Source: Hofstenia miamia (lineage: Eukaryota > Xenacoelomorpha > Acoela). From it: a stretch of DNA of 64,000 bases. The position numbers were made by a program, and so were the translations under genes. The notes under the pieces were generated by a model. That model saw only the letters and a list, made by a program, of their open reading frames with translations, was not told the origin of the DNA and did no database searches. Where the stretch lies: assembly GCA_004352715.1 (NCBI GenBank), contig SCFE01000048.1, positions 1,478,686 to 1,542,685 of the forward strand, read 5' to 3'. Shown piece after piece: positions 43,101 to 56,989 of the stretch. The stretch's first letter is position 1; each line of letters starts with the position of its first letter.

Positions 43101-45239
43101 CTAGGTTTCCATTGAAATGGAACCAACTCATTGTGCAGTTTTTCCATGCTCACTTTCCCATCTGTCCCTTCACTCTGTTTGTGCTGTTTGGGAAAAAATT
43201 AAAAAGATTATTCAGCATATTATTGTATTTTAATTTATTTGCGTTTTGGCATTAGACGTAATAAGAATTGGAACCATTTTCAACCTTGCCTAGCATGTTT
43301 ATCAAAATCTTTATTTATAATATGATGTTGATGCACTTTGTAATATTCCGAAGAGGGAGCTGATTACCAACACTCCCAATAAATGTTTTTTTATTTTTAT
43401 AATGTGAGATAGTTTCTAAAATTTGAAATGAAATTTTCAACTTAGATTTTTTAAAAAAACGATTTTACATATTTGAAATAGAAAATTTTATTGAAAATTC
43501 TTAGTGAATTTTTCATAATTCTAATTAATCAGTAAATCGAAAAAACAACTAAATTTGTAAATATCGAAGAGAATTAAACCAACCCAGAATAAAGATGAAG
43601 TAAATTGAATTGATTTTGTGTCAAAAACATTAACTGACAAGAAAAAAGAAACTTTTGAAGTGGAAATCATTTATATAAAGCAATTTTAGAAATGGTTCGG
43701 TTATAAAATGAAATTAAGTGAATTATTAATTGTCAATTTAAGTTTATAAAATGCAACCCAATGGCATTCACTTATCTGATTTTCTTTGGTGAAAAGAACT
43801 ATAATAATTTTAAGCTACTCACATCTATTTGAACCATTTGAAACTTTAAAATATTTAATGACAAATTCTATATTTCATAAGCTTACCAGGATGCAAATTT
43901 AAGTTACTTCATTCAATTTGGGACAATATTTCACTAAGTAAACGAAACGTAATTAATAACTTTTTTCATAATCTATATCGATTATATGACATTAATAAGA
44001 GGCAACTTTAATTCAATAGGAACAAAACTGATTTGTGAGTAATATGCTTATATTAGCAAAATTCTTCTGAAAGCTTTTTAAAACAATAATTTTTTTAAGA
44101 GTTTCATAATTTCATTGTTATTTTTTCTTAAAATTTTTTCCTCCTCTCCAGTAGTCTTAATGCATTCATTTCATGTTTAATTCATCTACCCTATTCACAC
44201 AAATTATAAAATTGTACATTTATATTATAAAATTGTCACATTTCATTTACAATTGTCTTTTAATAATTATCAAAAATAAGGACCAAATACTCACCCAAAA
44301 GCTATTGGGGAACTTGATTGCGAATGGGACCAATTAGAGTAAAATGACTACTGAATTCCTTACATTAAGTTTGCTATTAACAATTATTTAAGACAACCTA
44401 CATTTTATTGGTTTATAATTTTTACAGCATACTCAAGGTTCCTGTCACTTCTTATCTACTATCAAATTGTGGAAATTTGTATGTTTGGTTTATATAAAAG
44501 ATCTAAGGTTTACTTCAGTTAAGCATGTTTGGTGGCGTCGCGATGGATTAACAATTAAATAAAATAACAGAAACAAAGGTATTTGATAAATTCACACCAA
44601 ATTAATACATTTCACCCTGTATAAATCTCAAAGTTTGTACTTTGTATATTATACATTAATTGTAAATTTTGTTATTATGTTACGAATAAATTTACGAGCA
44701 TACAGTTCAATAATCACTTATCCAAATTTAATATCATTTATATCATAAATTTATTCATCTAATTACCCTTACTTAATATATTATTTTATGGGATATTGTG
44801 CTAGATTAATACGGACTATGTTAAATTTATAAGCAAATAGTTATTAGGTGTAAATAATTTACTCATTTATTATTGAATTATTGTGAAGTATAGTAGAAAT
44901 ACTATAGAGCTATTAAAATATACTAACTAACTTTGAACTATAAGAACCCAATGATTCCACTGTAAAGATTTCTACTCAGATCCTAAGGACGGCATTTATA
45001 TTAAACGTTCAACACCCCATTCTCGAAAAAATATTTGGAATCGGAATCCAATTGAGATTTGTTAACGTTTTAGGAATGCTTTGAAAGCTTAACCGTAAAG
45101 TCAAATTTTTACATTTGATGGCTTATTTTGATTTCGCTGCCTTGCTTCAACAGCAACTTCAAAGCTTAATAGAGGTTTAATTAATATAATGAAATCTTTG
45201 ATTTGCTAAACACGAAGGATACATTCCTGCAGCTCAGAA
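40180..45239. other. AT-rich sequence without a supported gene
   Basis: The minus-strand segment at about 40880-41030 reads NNEALKLIGTILMQKKMLF, then AGVMLSEHTVLEATITKK and a stop. It looks protein-like, but it has no context. 43090-43400 is a less AT-rich patch ending in cactcccaataaatg and a T run, possibly a retroelement 3' end. Nothing else was recognised. Confidence 0.35.
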
Positions 45240-45244
45240 TTATA

Positions 45245-45281
<37 letters not shown>

Positions 45282-45400
45282 NNNNNNNNNNNNNNNNNNN
45301 NNNNNNNNNNNNNNNNNNNNNNNNNNNNNNNNNNNNNNNNNNNNNNNNNNNNNNNNNNNNNNNNNNNNNNNNNNNNNNNNNNNNNNNTATATATATATAA
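45240..45400. repeat. (TA)n with a 106-base N run (45282-45387)
   Basis: TA units on both sides of the N run. The gap is probably just unresolved microsatellite. Confidence 0.9.
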
Positions 45401-46103
45401 TATGCCAACATGATATTAAAATTTTACATGATAATATAATTTTTAATAATTCTTTGAATATTTGGTAATTTCTGAATTATTGGTTATAACTGATCTGTCA
45501 GAGCAGCCAATAATATTTTTGGTAAATGCAGAAAGAATGTTAACATAGACGGATCAATGCTTCAGTCAAAGTTTATTGAAATTATCTCAAATGTAGAATT
45601 AAATATGAAGTTATTTTATAAATTTAAACCGAGGTCAGATTGACATTACAGGCCATTTTAGCATGTAATATTGAAATAATTTAGCCAGAGAAATTATTTT
45701 TATGTAAGTATATAAGTCTAAAAACCTTAAGTTTCTATATTGAATGTCATTACAAAATTATTCATTTCAAGGTATCGACCAGGTTTTTCTTAAAATACTT
45801 TCTTAAATGCAACTGCATTTCATGTATCAAAGTCATTTTATTTCCATTCATTACTGCTTCCGCAGAAGTGTAAAAATAGTTACTGAAGTAGGAAATATCC
45901 TATATATTATTTGAAAACGATTCAAACAATTCAAACAGAAACTCTTTGCTGCTAGGAATGATAAAAAATAGTTAATTACAACCATGATTAGATCAAATTG
46001 ATGCGATGAAAAATATTCAAACCTTGTAATAAACAGCATTAAAACTCAGATTACGCTAATGGAAATAAGCACTCTGATATAAAGATCAGTAAGCTGTTGA
46101 ATG

Positions 46104-46147
<44 letters not shown>

Positions 46148-46350
46148 NNNNNNNNNNNNNNNNNNNNNNNNNNNNNNNNNNNNNNNNNNNNNNNNNNNNN
46201 NNNNNNNNNNNNNNNNNNNNNNNNNNNNNNNNNNNNNNNNNNNNNNNNNNNNNNNNNNNNNNNNNNNNNNNNNNNNNNNNNNNNNNNNNNNNNNNNNNNN
46301 NNNNNNNNNNNNNNNNNATATATATATATGTATATATATATATATTTATA
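46104..46350. repeat. (TA)n with a 170-base N run (46148-46317)
   Basis: TA units on both sides. ORFs called here (IYIYIY) are translations of the microsatellite. Confidence 0.95.
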
Positions 46351-49300
46351 TGCTGCAACTGCTCAACTAAGTCTTTCCCGCATAAATTGAGGTGAAATTG
46401 GTTACATAAACATTAATTCTAACTATTTTGATTAGCGTAAATTTAAACCAATTGTAGCAGGCAGTTAGCTTAATATGTAAATTCAAAAGCTAGTCTTAGA
46501 CTATGGAGTTCTTAGAGTGGTCCTTGTTTTAATGTTACCTGCCCAAATTTATTAAATTCAGTTATTTGTGTGTTAAATATAGAGGCCTACAGGGCTGCTG
46601 TTGAAATGAAATTTCAATACCAATTTCAACCCAATCCCAAAAAGTAATTTTCTAACTCCAATTCAATCCTAATTATACTTGAGATTGATCTCAATATAAT
46701 CCCATTGGGATAAAATTTCACTAAGTTAAAACGAATTTTCGTATAAATTGTGTAGCTAACTATATGTATTGTAAATCTATAAAACAGTAAAAGAAAACAA
46801 TGAACTTAGTTAATGGTGTCAAACGGCATGGCTAGTTTCACTTACTCGTTAAAGGCGATTTATTTTTTAAGATATTGGACTTTATTCCCGTACTTAATGT
46901 ACATGAGTGATAGAAGAGCAATAGACCACGCAATACAACACCACATTCTGAAAATAAACATTGCAATATTGCAGATGCTTGTGCGATCCGGATAAATTCA
47001 CAATAATATCCAGACTGTAATATCAAAATGTACTTGCTTTCAATTTGATTTGCTTAAATTACATATAAAAATGAACGAAGAATTTACTTGGCTAAGAAAT
47101 GGACTAGATTACAAAAAAGTTGTTAATGCTGCTAGAAATATATCCGCTACTTAAAGTATTAATGGATAATGTTAATCAGAATTATTATTACCTCAACTTA
47201 CACCATTGACATTAACAAATTTACATCCAAACCTAGCAATGGAAAAAGATTGAAAGAGTATTATTATCAATATTTCAGAAATTTCAGACTACATGCATAC
47301 CAAAATTTTTCCATTGGGATTTTTCTTCCAGAAAGTTATCCCATTCACAATTGTAATCCACATTCTAACGGCAAGCAAGCTTGGATATATAGAAACCTTA
47401 TTGTAGAACAATTCGACAATTAATTGGGTGATTTGAGAATTATTAAATACATAAGTCATACGAACTCATTATATGTTCCTGGTTCTATGCAATTACAAAT
47501 CAATTTGCGGACTCCGTTTACATAAAGTTCGACAGGCTCAAGCTCAATACCTATTAATAAGTTATTTGGCAACGTACCTAATCTCAATTCCAATCACATG
47601 TCATATGCATTACAGAATTGAAGGAACTTCTTGAATAATTTAGATTTCATCAATGGGGATAAGAGAGGAAGGTGGTGTTGAGCAATCAAAGACAATACGT
47701 CAATTAAAATAAAGACCAAAAAGCCTTTGAATCGAAGTAAATATTGTATATTTGCATTTTTCTGATAAATGAGGTAATTTTCCTGGGGGTATAAGTCCAT
47801 TTGACAATCATTCTCACATTAAAAAGAAGACATTGTCACATCAATTTTCTAAAAACATTCAAATTTTAATAATTTGAAAATTTTTTCTAATTTTTTACTT
47901 TTCAATTAACCACAACTTTATTTTACTTGTTGAGGGTGAAATTTTGTAGAATGATGCTTTCAGAATTTTAAGACATTGATTTTAGCTAACTTCTAACAGA
48001 TACAACCAGATTATCGCGTCAAGGTTATTAGAGATAGGCCGCTATATAAGCTGGTAAAATTTCTGAAATATCAAAAAAATCGAGTCTTTGAATCAATGAG
48101 AAGTTTACAAATATATTATTAATTTCAGATTAGATGCATTAGAAATAGTTTGATTGTGCATAAAGGCAGGATCAGAACATACTAGGATACTTTAGTTTGT
48201 CTAAGTACTAACATTTCATGTTTTTGTTAGATGGCCACCTTTCAATCAAGTTGCCGGTTCAAAACTAGGTCCCAGGTGCATCCATCGATATGTTTTTGAG
48301 ATTATATGCACAGTGTATTTGTAAATACAGAAAAAAACTATTCAAAATATTTCTATTATAATTTTTGACAAATATCGTTGTTTCATCAAAATATCGAAAA
48401 TTTATGATAGTAAGCCTCTAGCCTCCCATTAGGAATACAATTAATTAAAATTTCCTAGAAAATTTGACAACTGGAATTTTCCATTAAACTTCCTTGGAGT
48501 CGCTAATGTTATCGTTTGACTTTTTATTGACATTTTTGTAATTTTCGAAGAACACTAAAAGTGTATTAAGTTTGGTTGGTATTTAAAAGATATGTGGTAA
48601 TATACACAGAAGTATTGAATATGGCTACTCTCTTATTGTGAGAATTTGGAAAGAGATGAAAACCGCTCTACCATGTTTTATTTTAAAAAGCTCTGAATAA
48701 ATGTGTCAAAATTTAATACCTCATATAAAAGATCTAATTATTTTGCCATCCACTTAGAAGTGTCAAAGAATTTACTTTAAAAGCAGCTGAGTTATTAAAG
48801 AGATATTCTCAGCGTATATCAAGTTTCCTCTTGTTAGACTGCCAACTATTTATGCGATAATAACTTAAAGACTCTCAAAGCCCTGCTTCCACAATCTAAT
48901 ACTATATGAATAGAAACTTAAAGAGTAAATGAGACCAACAATCTCGGAGTATAGTTCATTTTAGGTACCCCTAGCTTCCACCCTTGTGAAGTTCATGGTG
49001 GTGGTACCTTTGCTTATAATTTGAATTCAAGAACACTCTCATCAATTTTAGTGAATAGTTTTTTTAAAAATTCTAAAAATAAGGAAATAATGAAGAAGCA
49101 GCAAAGATCGTATAAAAAATAAACGTTGTTTATAAAAATAACTTTTTGTTTTCAAAGGAATTATATGAAATATTTAAAAACATGCTCACAGTTTCCTCAC
49201 AAAAGTATGAAATATTTATCATTGAATTGCATTTTGGCTTTTGTTTAGTAACTATTTATTTCAATGAAGAACTACTAATTATGATTTGTTCTAAATGTAC

Positions 49301-51090
49301 ACATATCACTTAGATTGAAATGTATGCATGACTCCTACAAAAGGTGTAATTTTTTATGCCATAATGTTCACACTCTGTTCTTCAAATAAGAACCGACATT
49401 TTGAAATTCACTCACTACGACTATCATAATAGTATACCACTACCAATCAACATTGCTTAAAAAATTAGATGCAATAGCAGATTTAGGCTGTTTTGCATGC
49501 TGGTACTCTGATCCTCGCCATAAACTTTAAGTATTTTATAAACGTTTCAAATTTTTGTTATAGAAAATATCAATTTATTACATTTAGGAATTGTAGCAAA
49601 ATACAAGTTATTCTCATTATAGTATTTTTATCAAAATGACAATTGTCAGAAAATTTAATCAAAATATTAGAGTCAAAGTCATTTTACTAGTTCAGCTACT
49701 CGGAAATACACCCCGTGCATTGATAAATTTTCCTAAATATATTCACGCAAAATTTAAATCACTATAGCTATTTACCAATTTATTCAATTCAGCAAAATTT
49801 GAAATTTGATATTTATGAATTCTTATTAAATTTCGACATTAGGTTTTTTATAAGCATTTGGCTAAATGGAAAATGAAATATGAGAAATAAATATTTACAG
49901 GATCAATAATTGACGTTTTATATAGCAACAGTTAAAATATCCACCAACTAATTGACAAGGTTTCCAATGTGCAAATAGAGTGCGGGATCACATTTAATTC
50001 ATTTCTCTAATTGAAACTCGCTTTTTGTAAATTGATGGAATGAAAATAGACTTGACAGGTATAATCAAACAATGGAGCCACAAAAATAAGGAGACAATGT
50101 TGTTGGTGTGTACAACGTAACATTTTTTCTAACTCCATGCTGTTTCTTCATTTACTGCCACTACAAAAGATTTCATTATCAGACGAACATTCTCTAATGA
50201 ATTAAGGCATAATGAATCGAATGGCGTTATAATGGCCGTCTCTGAAAATCTAAACAACAATTTTTTATTAAAGTTACAGATTGTGAGAACGACTAATTTT
50301 ACCATCCTGTAATCCTTTTAGTGCTATTAATTTAGTATTGATTGCTTATTCAGGAATTGAAATATTGGTTTGCAGTAGGCTGATAAATCATCTATATATA
50401 TGTGCGTCGTGATGTCTACTAAATCTAAAACTAATTTTAAAAATTGCCAACAGCAATAAGTTATAATATAATAATCAAATGGGAAAAATGAGGCCCTAAT
50501 TTTATTGAATCGATGCCAGTCACACATACATGTACCATACACAAGCCATACATGTACTCTAAGGTTTAATTGATGCACTTCATGCTTTATAGGTAAGTTG
50601 TGTTTTTGTAGTCTGTTATTCTTACAGGAAAAGATGCAGTCTTAAAAAAAAAGTTTTTTGGAATAAGGCAGAGTTCTGTAAATGGCATTAGAAATTGTAC
50701 TCAAATAAAAGGTTTTCATAAAATGTTAAACAAAGCTGAGCAATTAATGAATGAATTCGAATTTTACTGGTCATTTTTCAAATTTTTGTTAAACTATATG
50801 GTAGCTTTGGAATCACCTGACCCTATGGCACCAGGAAGTTTCATGGGACTTGAATGAAGAAGTACTGTGACCAGATCAAAGGAGACTCAACGAGACTGGG
50901 AGCAACAAAATTGTGTTCCCGAAGGTCCCTACTGCTGACAACTCAATGCAAGTGTACTGCCTCAAGATAAAGCACCTTAATAATTCACAGATTATTTCAA
51001 TACTTCAGCCACGGCAATATCCTTTCGAAGAAATTTCTTACATTCTGTTGGCACAAGTTCACCAATGCACTATTTCCTTTTCTCATTCTA
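46351..51090. other. AT-rich sequence without a supported gene
   Basis: The 84-codon frame at 47169-47423 (+) has a protein-like middle (NPHSNGKQAWIYRNLIVEQF) but no start or splice context that I can defend. 46600-46720 has several 'aaccaatccc' and 'cccattgggat' words suggestive of an old repeat. 50820-51000 is a less AT-rich patch of unknown origin. Confidence 0.35.
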
Positions 51091-51265
51091 GTTTCCGATC
51101 GTTGCATTGATAATTCCAATATTTGCATTGAAGTTTCCACACTTTGTAATTACATTTACAATTTTTACATTCAACTTTCCAATATTTGAATCAACATTTC
51201 TTATATTTGCAGTAAAGATTATATTATTTGCAAATAGCTTTCAAATTTTTGCATTCTATATTCAA
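51091..51265. repeat. Diverged minisatellite, about 21-bp period
   Basis: About eight units of 20-23 bases approximating tttccaatatttgcattcaa follow one another. Examples are ttccaatatttgcattgaa at 51114, tttccaatatttgaatcaac at 51177 and tttcaaatttttgcattcta at 51239. Units differ from each other at many positions, so the array is old. Confidence 0.7.
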
Positions 51266-51379
51266 GTTTTATCGTAATTCATTGAAAAGTTCTACTAGGT
51301 ATCAACACAATCAATTATCACAATGTTCCAATAAAAACGTTATCAGAAATTACAAAAACTCTTTATCCGCGAGGCAAAA

Positions 51380-52520
51380 CTCAATTTAGGTGTCAAAAAA
51401 TTTGGCCACTTTGGCCAGTGTTACTGCTATATAGGAGTGGTTCAATACATTAAAGAATCTGCTGTCACACTTGCACTGATGTCGAGCAACATCATTCACT
51501 TTGGGGATTTGGAGAGAAATTAAGGATGATGTTGGATGATGTTAATTGTCAGGGGCGTACGCAGGATTTTCTGACATAGGGCATCATCATCATTAACCAA
51601 TACGGAGCAAAGCTCTGCGAAAATTTTTGAAAATATTGAGAAAATAGACCCTAAAAATTGCATTTCACGATCCTAGATTTTAAATTTTTCCATTTTTACG
51701 AAAATTTTTTAAATTTATCCAGTCAAAATCAAATTTGGAAACCTGACGGGGGGACATTCCACCATGGCCCCCTGCGTTCGCCACTGTTAATTGTTTCTTG
51801 ATTCCTGATTTCAGAACAAACGAAATAATTCTTTGATTGGATCCAGCATAGGTAAATACTTGATGATGTGACATGGCGCGTTGTCGAAGACGACATACAT
51901 TTTCTCTTGAGGAGAAATTTTTTCAATCCTGTGTATTGACAAAGTATTTAATACCGCTGCCAATAATCGCATGGCACATAACCATGAGGCCATTTGAGCT
52001 CACAGCCCTTACATGATGACCCGTTCACAACCAACAATTCAAGAACGACCTTGAAATTGAAATTTGTCTCATCCACACATTTCCTTCGTCAAGAAAAAAG
52101 GTCACATCTTCGTTCCTTACTCTGATGACTTGATGTTTTTTTCTACCAGAGAACAGACTACGCATTTTCTTGACCGTGTATCCTAACTTCATGATAATAT
52201 ATTTATACTTATAGTTGGTCTCTGAGGTATAGCCGACTGCAAACCTTTTTTCGTTTTTTGCAATAATGGTGTAGGATTATTAGAGATCGTTGGTTCTACA
52301 TAATCCATTTCTTGGTCTGCTTTCACTCGCTCCGCTCCGCCTTGCTTTTTCTTGAAAACATTTTTGGATTTGAAGATTTTCCTTGGTGCATCGTATTTTA
52401 CACCCAACGACTGAGCAACAGCCAAAGACTCCCCAGTAGCATTACATCTATCCTGCATACTGACCTTGTTGTAAGTACGAGTCAGCTTGGTCGATGGGCT
52501 GTCGTAAACTTTGAAGTATG
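51380..52520 (-). mobile_element. Tc1/mariner-like transposase, decayed and interrupted
   Basis: Read on the minus strand. The N-terminal helix-turn-helix region is at 52460-52190 (GESLAVAQSLGVKYDAPRKI, then basic KKKQGGAERVKADQE). A VKKMRSLF linker follows near 52170. The first catalytic Asp sits in VDETNFNF (about 52080). The VVFDNAPCH block with the second Asp is at about 51870-51895, and a LDPIKELF block (about 51815-51840) is where the third acidic residue and the N-P-I-E-like motif belong. Stops and at least three frame changes disable it. A 237-bp hAT-like MITE (51550-51786) sits inside, and the remnant of the C-terminus probably continues at 51540-51380 (FFNVLNHSYIAVTLAKVAKF). Terminal inverted repeats were not found. 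Confidence 0.75.
51550..51786. mobile_element. hAT-like MITE, 237 bp, with perfect 8-bp target duplication
   Basis: The left end CAGGGGCGTACGCAGG and the inverted right end CAGTGGCGAACGCAGG match at 14 of 16 positions. The direct repeat ttaattgt flanks it exactly (51542-51549 and 51787-51794). CAGNG ends with an 8-bp duplication are hAT hallmarks. There is no coding capacity. It belongs to a different family from the TAGTGTT element at 25.2 and 58.9 kb. It is inserted in the Tc1-like relic, so it is the younger of the two. Confidence 0.9.
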
Positions 52521-52529
52521 TTAAAATGC

Positions 52530-54020
52530 GATATAGAGATTAATTCCACTAGAGTGTTGATTACAAAAATTAGAAAGTTATGTGCAAATAATAGAATTTT
52601 TACTGAAAAAATTTAATTCAATATTGAAAATTGAAAGCAAAAATTGTAATTTTGATTACAACGTTTGGAATTAGGAATGCAATAAATTTCCTAATAGGCT
52701 TTGACAAAATTGCTTACAATTTGCAAAAATTTATATAAATTTTTAAGGCAATCTGAATTTGATATGTTTAAAATTGCTTAAAATTAAAAAACATTGTAGT
52801 CTGGTAAGATTAATTGAATGCAGTGTTTGGGGAAAATTTTTGATTTTTTCATTTTATTTGTGTTAAAATATATACTATGCTATTTAGATTTAAAGAAAAA
52901 TATGCGCAGCATTTCTAAAAATTGATCACAATTTGTTTGTGATATAATCTTTAAGTTTTGTTTGAATATCATTGTTGAGACCCCCAAAAAGGAATGTATT
53001 GGTTGAATTGATATGGTGGCAGGGGAGAAGGTGTACTGTTGAGTTTCTTTGTTTTAGTAGAAGACATAAAATCTTAAAGAAATTCATTGATAATTGCTTA
53101 ATTTCTATTCTGATAAGTGTCAAAACGAAGCACTATTCAAACAACCCAAGCATTCGAAACTGAAATTTGAAATAATTTGAAAAATAATACAAGCGAGGTT
53201 GCAATCTAATTGATAGATGGAAAAATGCAATTAACAAAATTAATGTTGCTAAAATAAACATAATTATATTAAAATTGGTAAAAATACGATCAAAATTCTT
53301 ATTTTAAATACTGTCAACATTTGCGTTTAATGAACATGTTTAACTATTGGCGATATACTACTCGGTACACTTGAGTCACTTATAATATAATGCAAACGTA
53401 GAAATCGAGTGTCGATTTATATTTCTAACACAAAACTGAATGAACTAGATTCTTTGTAAAACGCACCAGTAAAGTGAATGACTTTTGGAACAATACAATT
53501 AATATAATACAATCATTCAAGGAAGAAGCGGAAGTATTCTATTCTTATTTTGAGTTAGGAAATGATTGAAGACCACTTCGAAGTACAACCACTTAAAATA
53601 ATGGAATTTGAACCCAATCATTTCACACTGATCGAATGAAGACTATAGATCCACAAAGAGATTACTGCATGTGTATGAAATTTATAGGTTAGGTTATAAA
53701 TTTAGTATTTAGAATGTAACTTTTACATTCTGCTTAGTAAAGTTTATCAACCTTTCTATAAATAATATTTAGTTTATGAATTAAGCTTTCATCTGATAGC
53801 TTTAATTAGTTTTTCCGCGTATTTTAAAAACAGAAGTAAAATGGATTAATGAAATGCAATTTCATTAAAACTAAAGTCTTCATTAAATAACGAATATTCC
53901 AATATGCATAAAATTGTAGTTTGTTAATCTTTTTAGGCAAATTCAATAAAGAGTTTGATAGAATCCCTAATACATTATTGCAGAACACAATATAATAAAT
54001 ACGATTATATAATAATAATT
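52530..54020. other. AT-rich non-coding sequence
   Basis: No gene or repeat recognised. Opposed ORFs at 52926-53163 are shadows of each other with no domain. Confidence 0.5.
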
Positions 54021-54023
54021 TAT

Positions 54024-54219
54024 TTAACACTAGAAATGCGACGATAGGTCAAAATGACCTATACGCTTTTTTTCTTTGCTTCATTATTCATTCAACTAAA
54101 AAAATCTCGTTAGTTTCTTGTTAGCAGAAATTTTGTTTCTATTCGATAATTTTCGCATTTGAAACATCAGATATATATATATATATATTCTCAAGGAGTG
54201 TTCGCTGTTACAGTGTTAA
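54024..54219. mobile_element. piggyBac-like MITE bounded by TTAA
   Basis: TTAA at 54024-54027 and at 54216-54219 flank a 188-bp element. The left end is CACTAGAAATGCGA and the inverted right end CACTGTAACAGCGA (10 of 14 match). Just inside the left end is a perfect palindrome, ataggtca-aaa-tgacctat (54044-54062). A (TA)n run (54172-54189) lies near the right end. TTAA duplication is the piggyBac hallmark. No coding capacity. The same TTAACACTAGAA end occurs at 8239. Confidence 0.6.
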
Positions 54220-56980
54220 ATATGAGGGCAATATTTTTTCTTATCACGAATGTATGTGTGCAGATGATAAATGAATATCAGTTTGTAAGAAATGAAAAAA
54301 TCAGCAATTTTTTGTAAATACATTTAAGTCCAGGTTTAAGAGTTTGTTTAAATCTCTAAAACAAATGACATTTATATCCATTTTTTTATTATTATTTTCC
54401 GACCACAGCTTATATGATCATTAACAATATGGTAGCCTCCATTGTTACGCCAATAAATAATTATATCGCTAAATAATTGATTAATGTGAAGTACAAGATG
54501 TTTTATGCCTGCACTGAACTATAAGTTCGCCGGAATAAGGAATCAATTTAGATTGGCAAATATAGACGAAATAAATAGTTCGTTTTGAGAATTTGCAAAA
54601 TTTATTTCAATTTTACTTTAAAAATGAAGCCTGACATTATCAGGAAATGACGTTATAGTATGCTTTATTACATTCTTGTTGCATACAATTCCGACTCATT
54701 TCAAAGCTAGCATTGACTTTGTAGTATTGCATAATTTACTATTCCATAAAGGATGGAAATCCATTAAATATAACATAATGAAATGAATATAATTAATCAT
54801 AAAAATAGTTATGAAGATATTTAAATTATTTGGATAGGAAATGACTGAACAATTTAAAGTGATAGGAAAACTCCGTACAAATCTTGACCAAAACTATTTA
54901 AATGTAAATCTCTGCGTATGTGATTTGTGAACCTAAATATATTTTAATGTACATAAACTTACCCCAATTGATTTTTTTGCTTTCCTTTGATTATAAAAAT
55001 TAACGGTTTAATGTAAAATTATTATTCAACTAACTATCTCTTTGATTTTAAGAATATGGCAAGATATTTTGTAAGCAATTATTAATCTCCCAATTTAAAA
55101 ACATTGATGTACAGTATTCAAGGGATATACAAGAAAATACAAAAATACTTGCGGCAGTCCATGTCTTCACTATGGTATAAATTTGTCAAGCAACCTCAAT
55201 TTTGAAGCAACTGAACTTTCTTAAAACCCAACAAAACCCATATTATTAGTAAGGTCTATGCCAAACTATATATAATAGGACGAATTTACACTTTCTTATA
55301 ATGTTCGTGAGTCAATAATGACTTTCGAAGGGAAATTTCTTCATCAAATCTTTGCATTTTATTAGATGATTTTCTATTTGCAAAAATTTTAAGTTACTCT
55401 AAGAAATTTATTAGAAGAAAAATAAAGTAATTTTCAGTTAAAGTTATAATGTATGCTGATAGTTTAAGGCAACTGATTCAAAACAGATAATTTAAATCTT
55501 AAATCAAAAATAATTTTCGATGGCTAAAATCTCAACATCTGCAGTTTACAAGAAATAGTTAATTAGATCTTCTTAGAGTAATAAATCTGTTTTATATGAT
55601 TGAACTATTGATCCTTTATTACAATTTAGAAGTAGACGTGGTTGGAGAAAGTCTAGCCTGTTTTCCCGCAGTTTGAGATTTCTTGCAGTACTTGTTTTGA
55701 TACAATTTTCAATAAAAATATTCCACTTTAACACAGTGATAGCTCAGTATCTATCTAGATTTCTTAAATTGAATTCCTATAATGAAATTATAATTTCCAC
55801 AATAAATACTTCAAAGTACTTTACGTTCTATTCAATTCAAACTCTCGAATAAATTGGAACTTTGTAAAGAAGTTATTGAACAATAGTATTAAGGAAATTA
55901 CTGCTTTTTAATCTTTTTTTACAATAATTCAGCAAGTGAACCGAGAAACTTTTAACATTAAAGTATATTTTTTAATTAGCAAATATTCACTGACCGTAAT
56001 ATGTCATATATAATTTAAGCAAATAATATTTGCTCAGGCATAATTTCATGGTACTTCTTACATTCTATGACACTTTAAATGGAACAATGTATTTCGGAAT
56101 GTTCCGGATTCGATTTTCCAAACTTCATATTCACATTGATATAATCGTGCTGTTCAACTTCAGTATGTTAGGTATATATTTCCGGTCAATAGCCTTAGTG
56201 TAGAATTTTTCGTTGTTATTTTTATAAAGAAGTTTATGTTCCCTGTATATTTTTCTAGTGTTATATATGGTAGTACATGTATTCCGTTTTTGTAAGGACA
56301 TTGATAAGATTTGGCTAAAATATTGTTGCATTTTTCACGAAATGATTGCTCTCTACCCTCGAAATGTATATTGAAGCTTATAACGAAATTCAACAGAAAA
56401 TGTAAAGAGGGCTTTTGGAACTAGTCCATGGCATTGGGAAAGGAGATATTAACTTTTTTATTCAATTAATAATTCAGAGTGGCTAAATTGTAGAATTGTA
56501 ATGAATTTGAATTGATCTTTTATGCAGAACAAATTATTTCACTTTGAAATAAAGGCCATTATTTGCGCAGAACTATTGATGCATGACTGGATTTTATTGG
56601 AATGGAATTTGGAATTTTATAGCTTTTATCGATTAATAAGCATTTTAAATTTAGAAGATGATAATGCAATGCATTAGTTGGTTATTAGACGTATTTGTTC
56701 TTTTCATTAACAAATCTACGTCATAGTTGACCGTTGACCGTATTTTGTTAGTTGTACTGTGAAGGGAGTATTATTACTGTTTAAATTAAATATTATAAAT
56801 AAACATTTCAAAACAACAATAAAATCAACTTCATATATATGAATGTTTGCATCTATAGAATAGAGATTCTTATTAGTACTATTAGTGATGAAACAGTGTT
56901 TATGAGATTGGAGCCATAAATCAAGCATCTGGGCCCATGCATATTAGAATTTTACTCATACATTTTTTCAATTTTGGTTA
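54220..56980. other. AT-rich non-coding sequence
   Basis: No gene recognised. ORFs at 56131-56393 (-) are overlapping frames with no domain. Confidence 0.45.
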
Positions 56981-56989
56981 GTATGAAAC

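Noticed and set aside
52312-52524. 70-codon plus-strand ORF
   Set aside because: Antisense to the Tc1-like helix-turn-helix region, which has recognisable motifs.
56253-56265. Right end of the piggyBac-like MITE (ttctagtgttat)
   Set aside because: It lacks the TTAA (reads TTAT) and is 2 kb away; the TTAA at 54216 with matching subterminal bases is a better partner.
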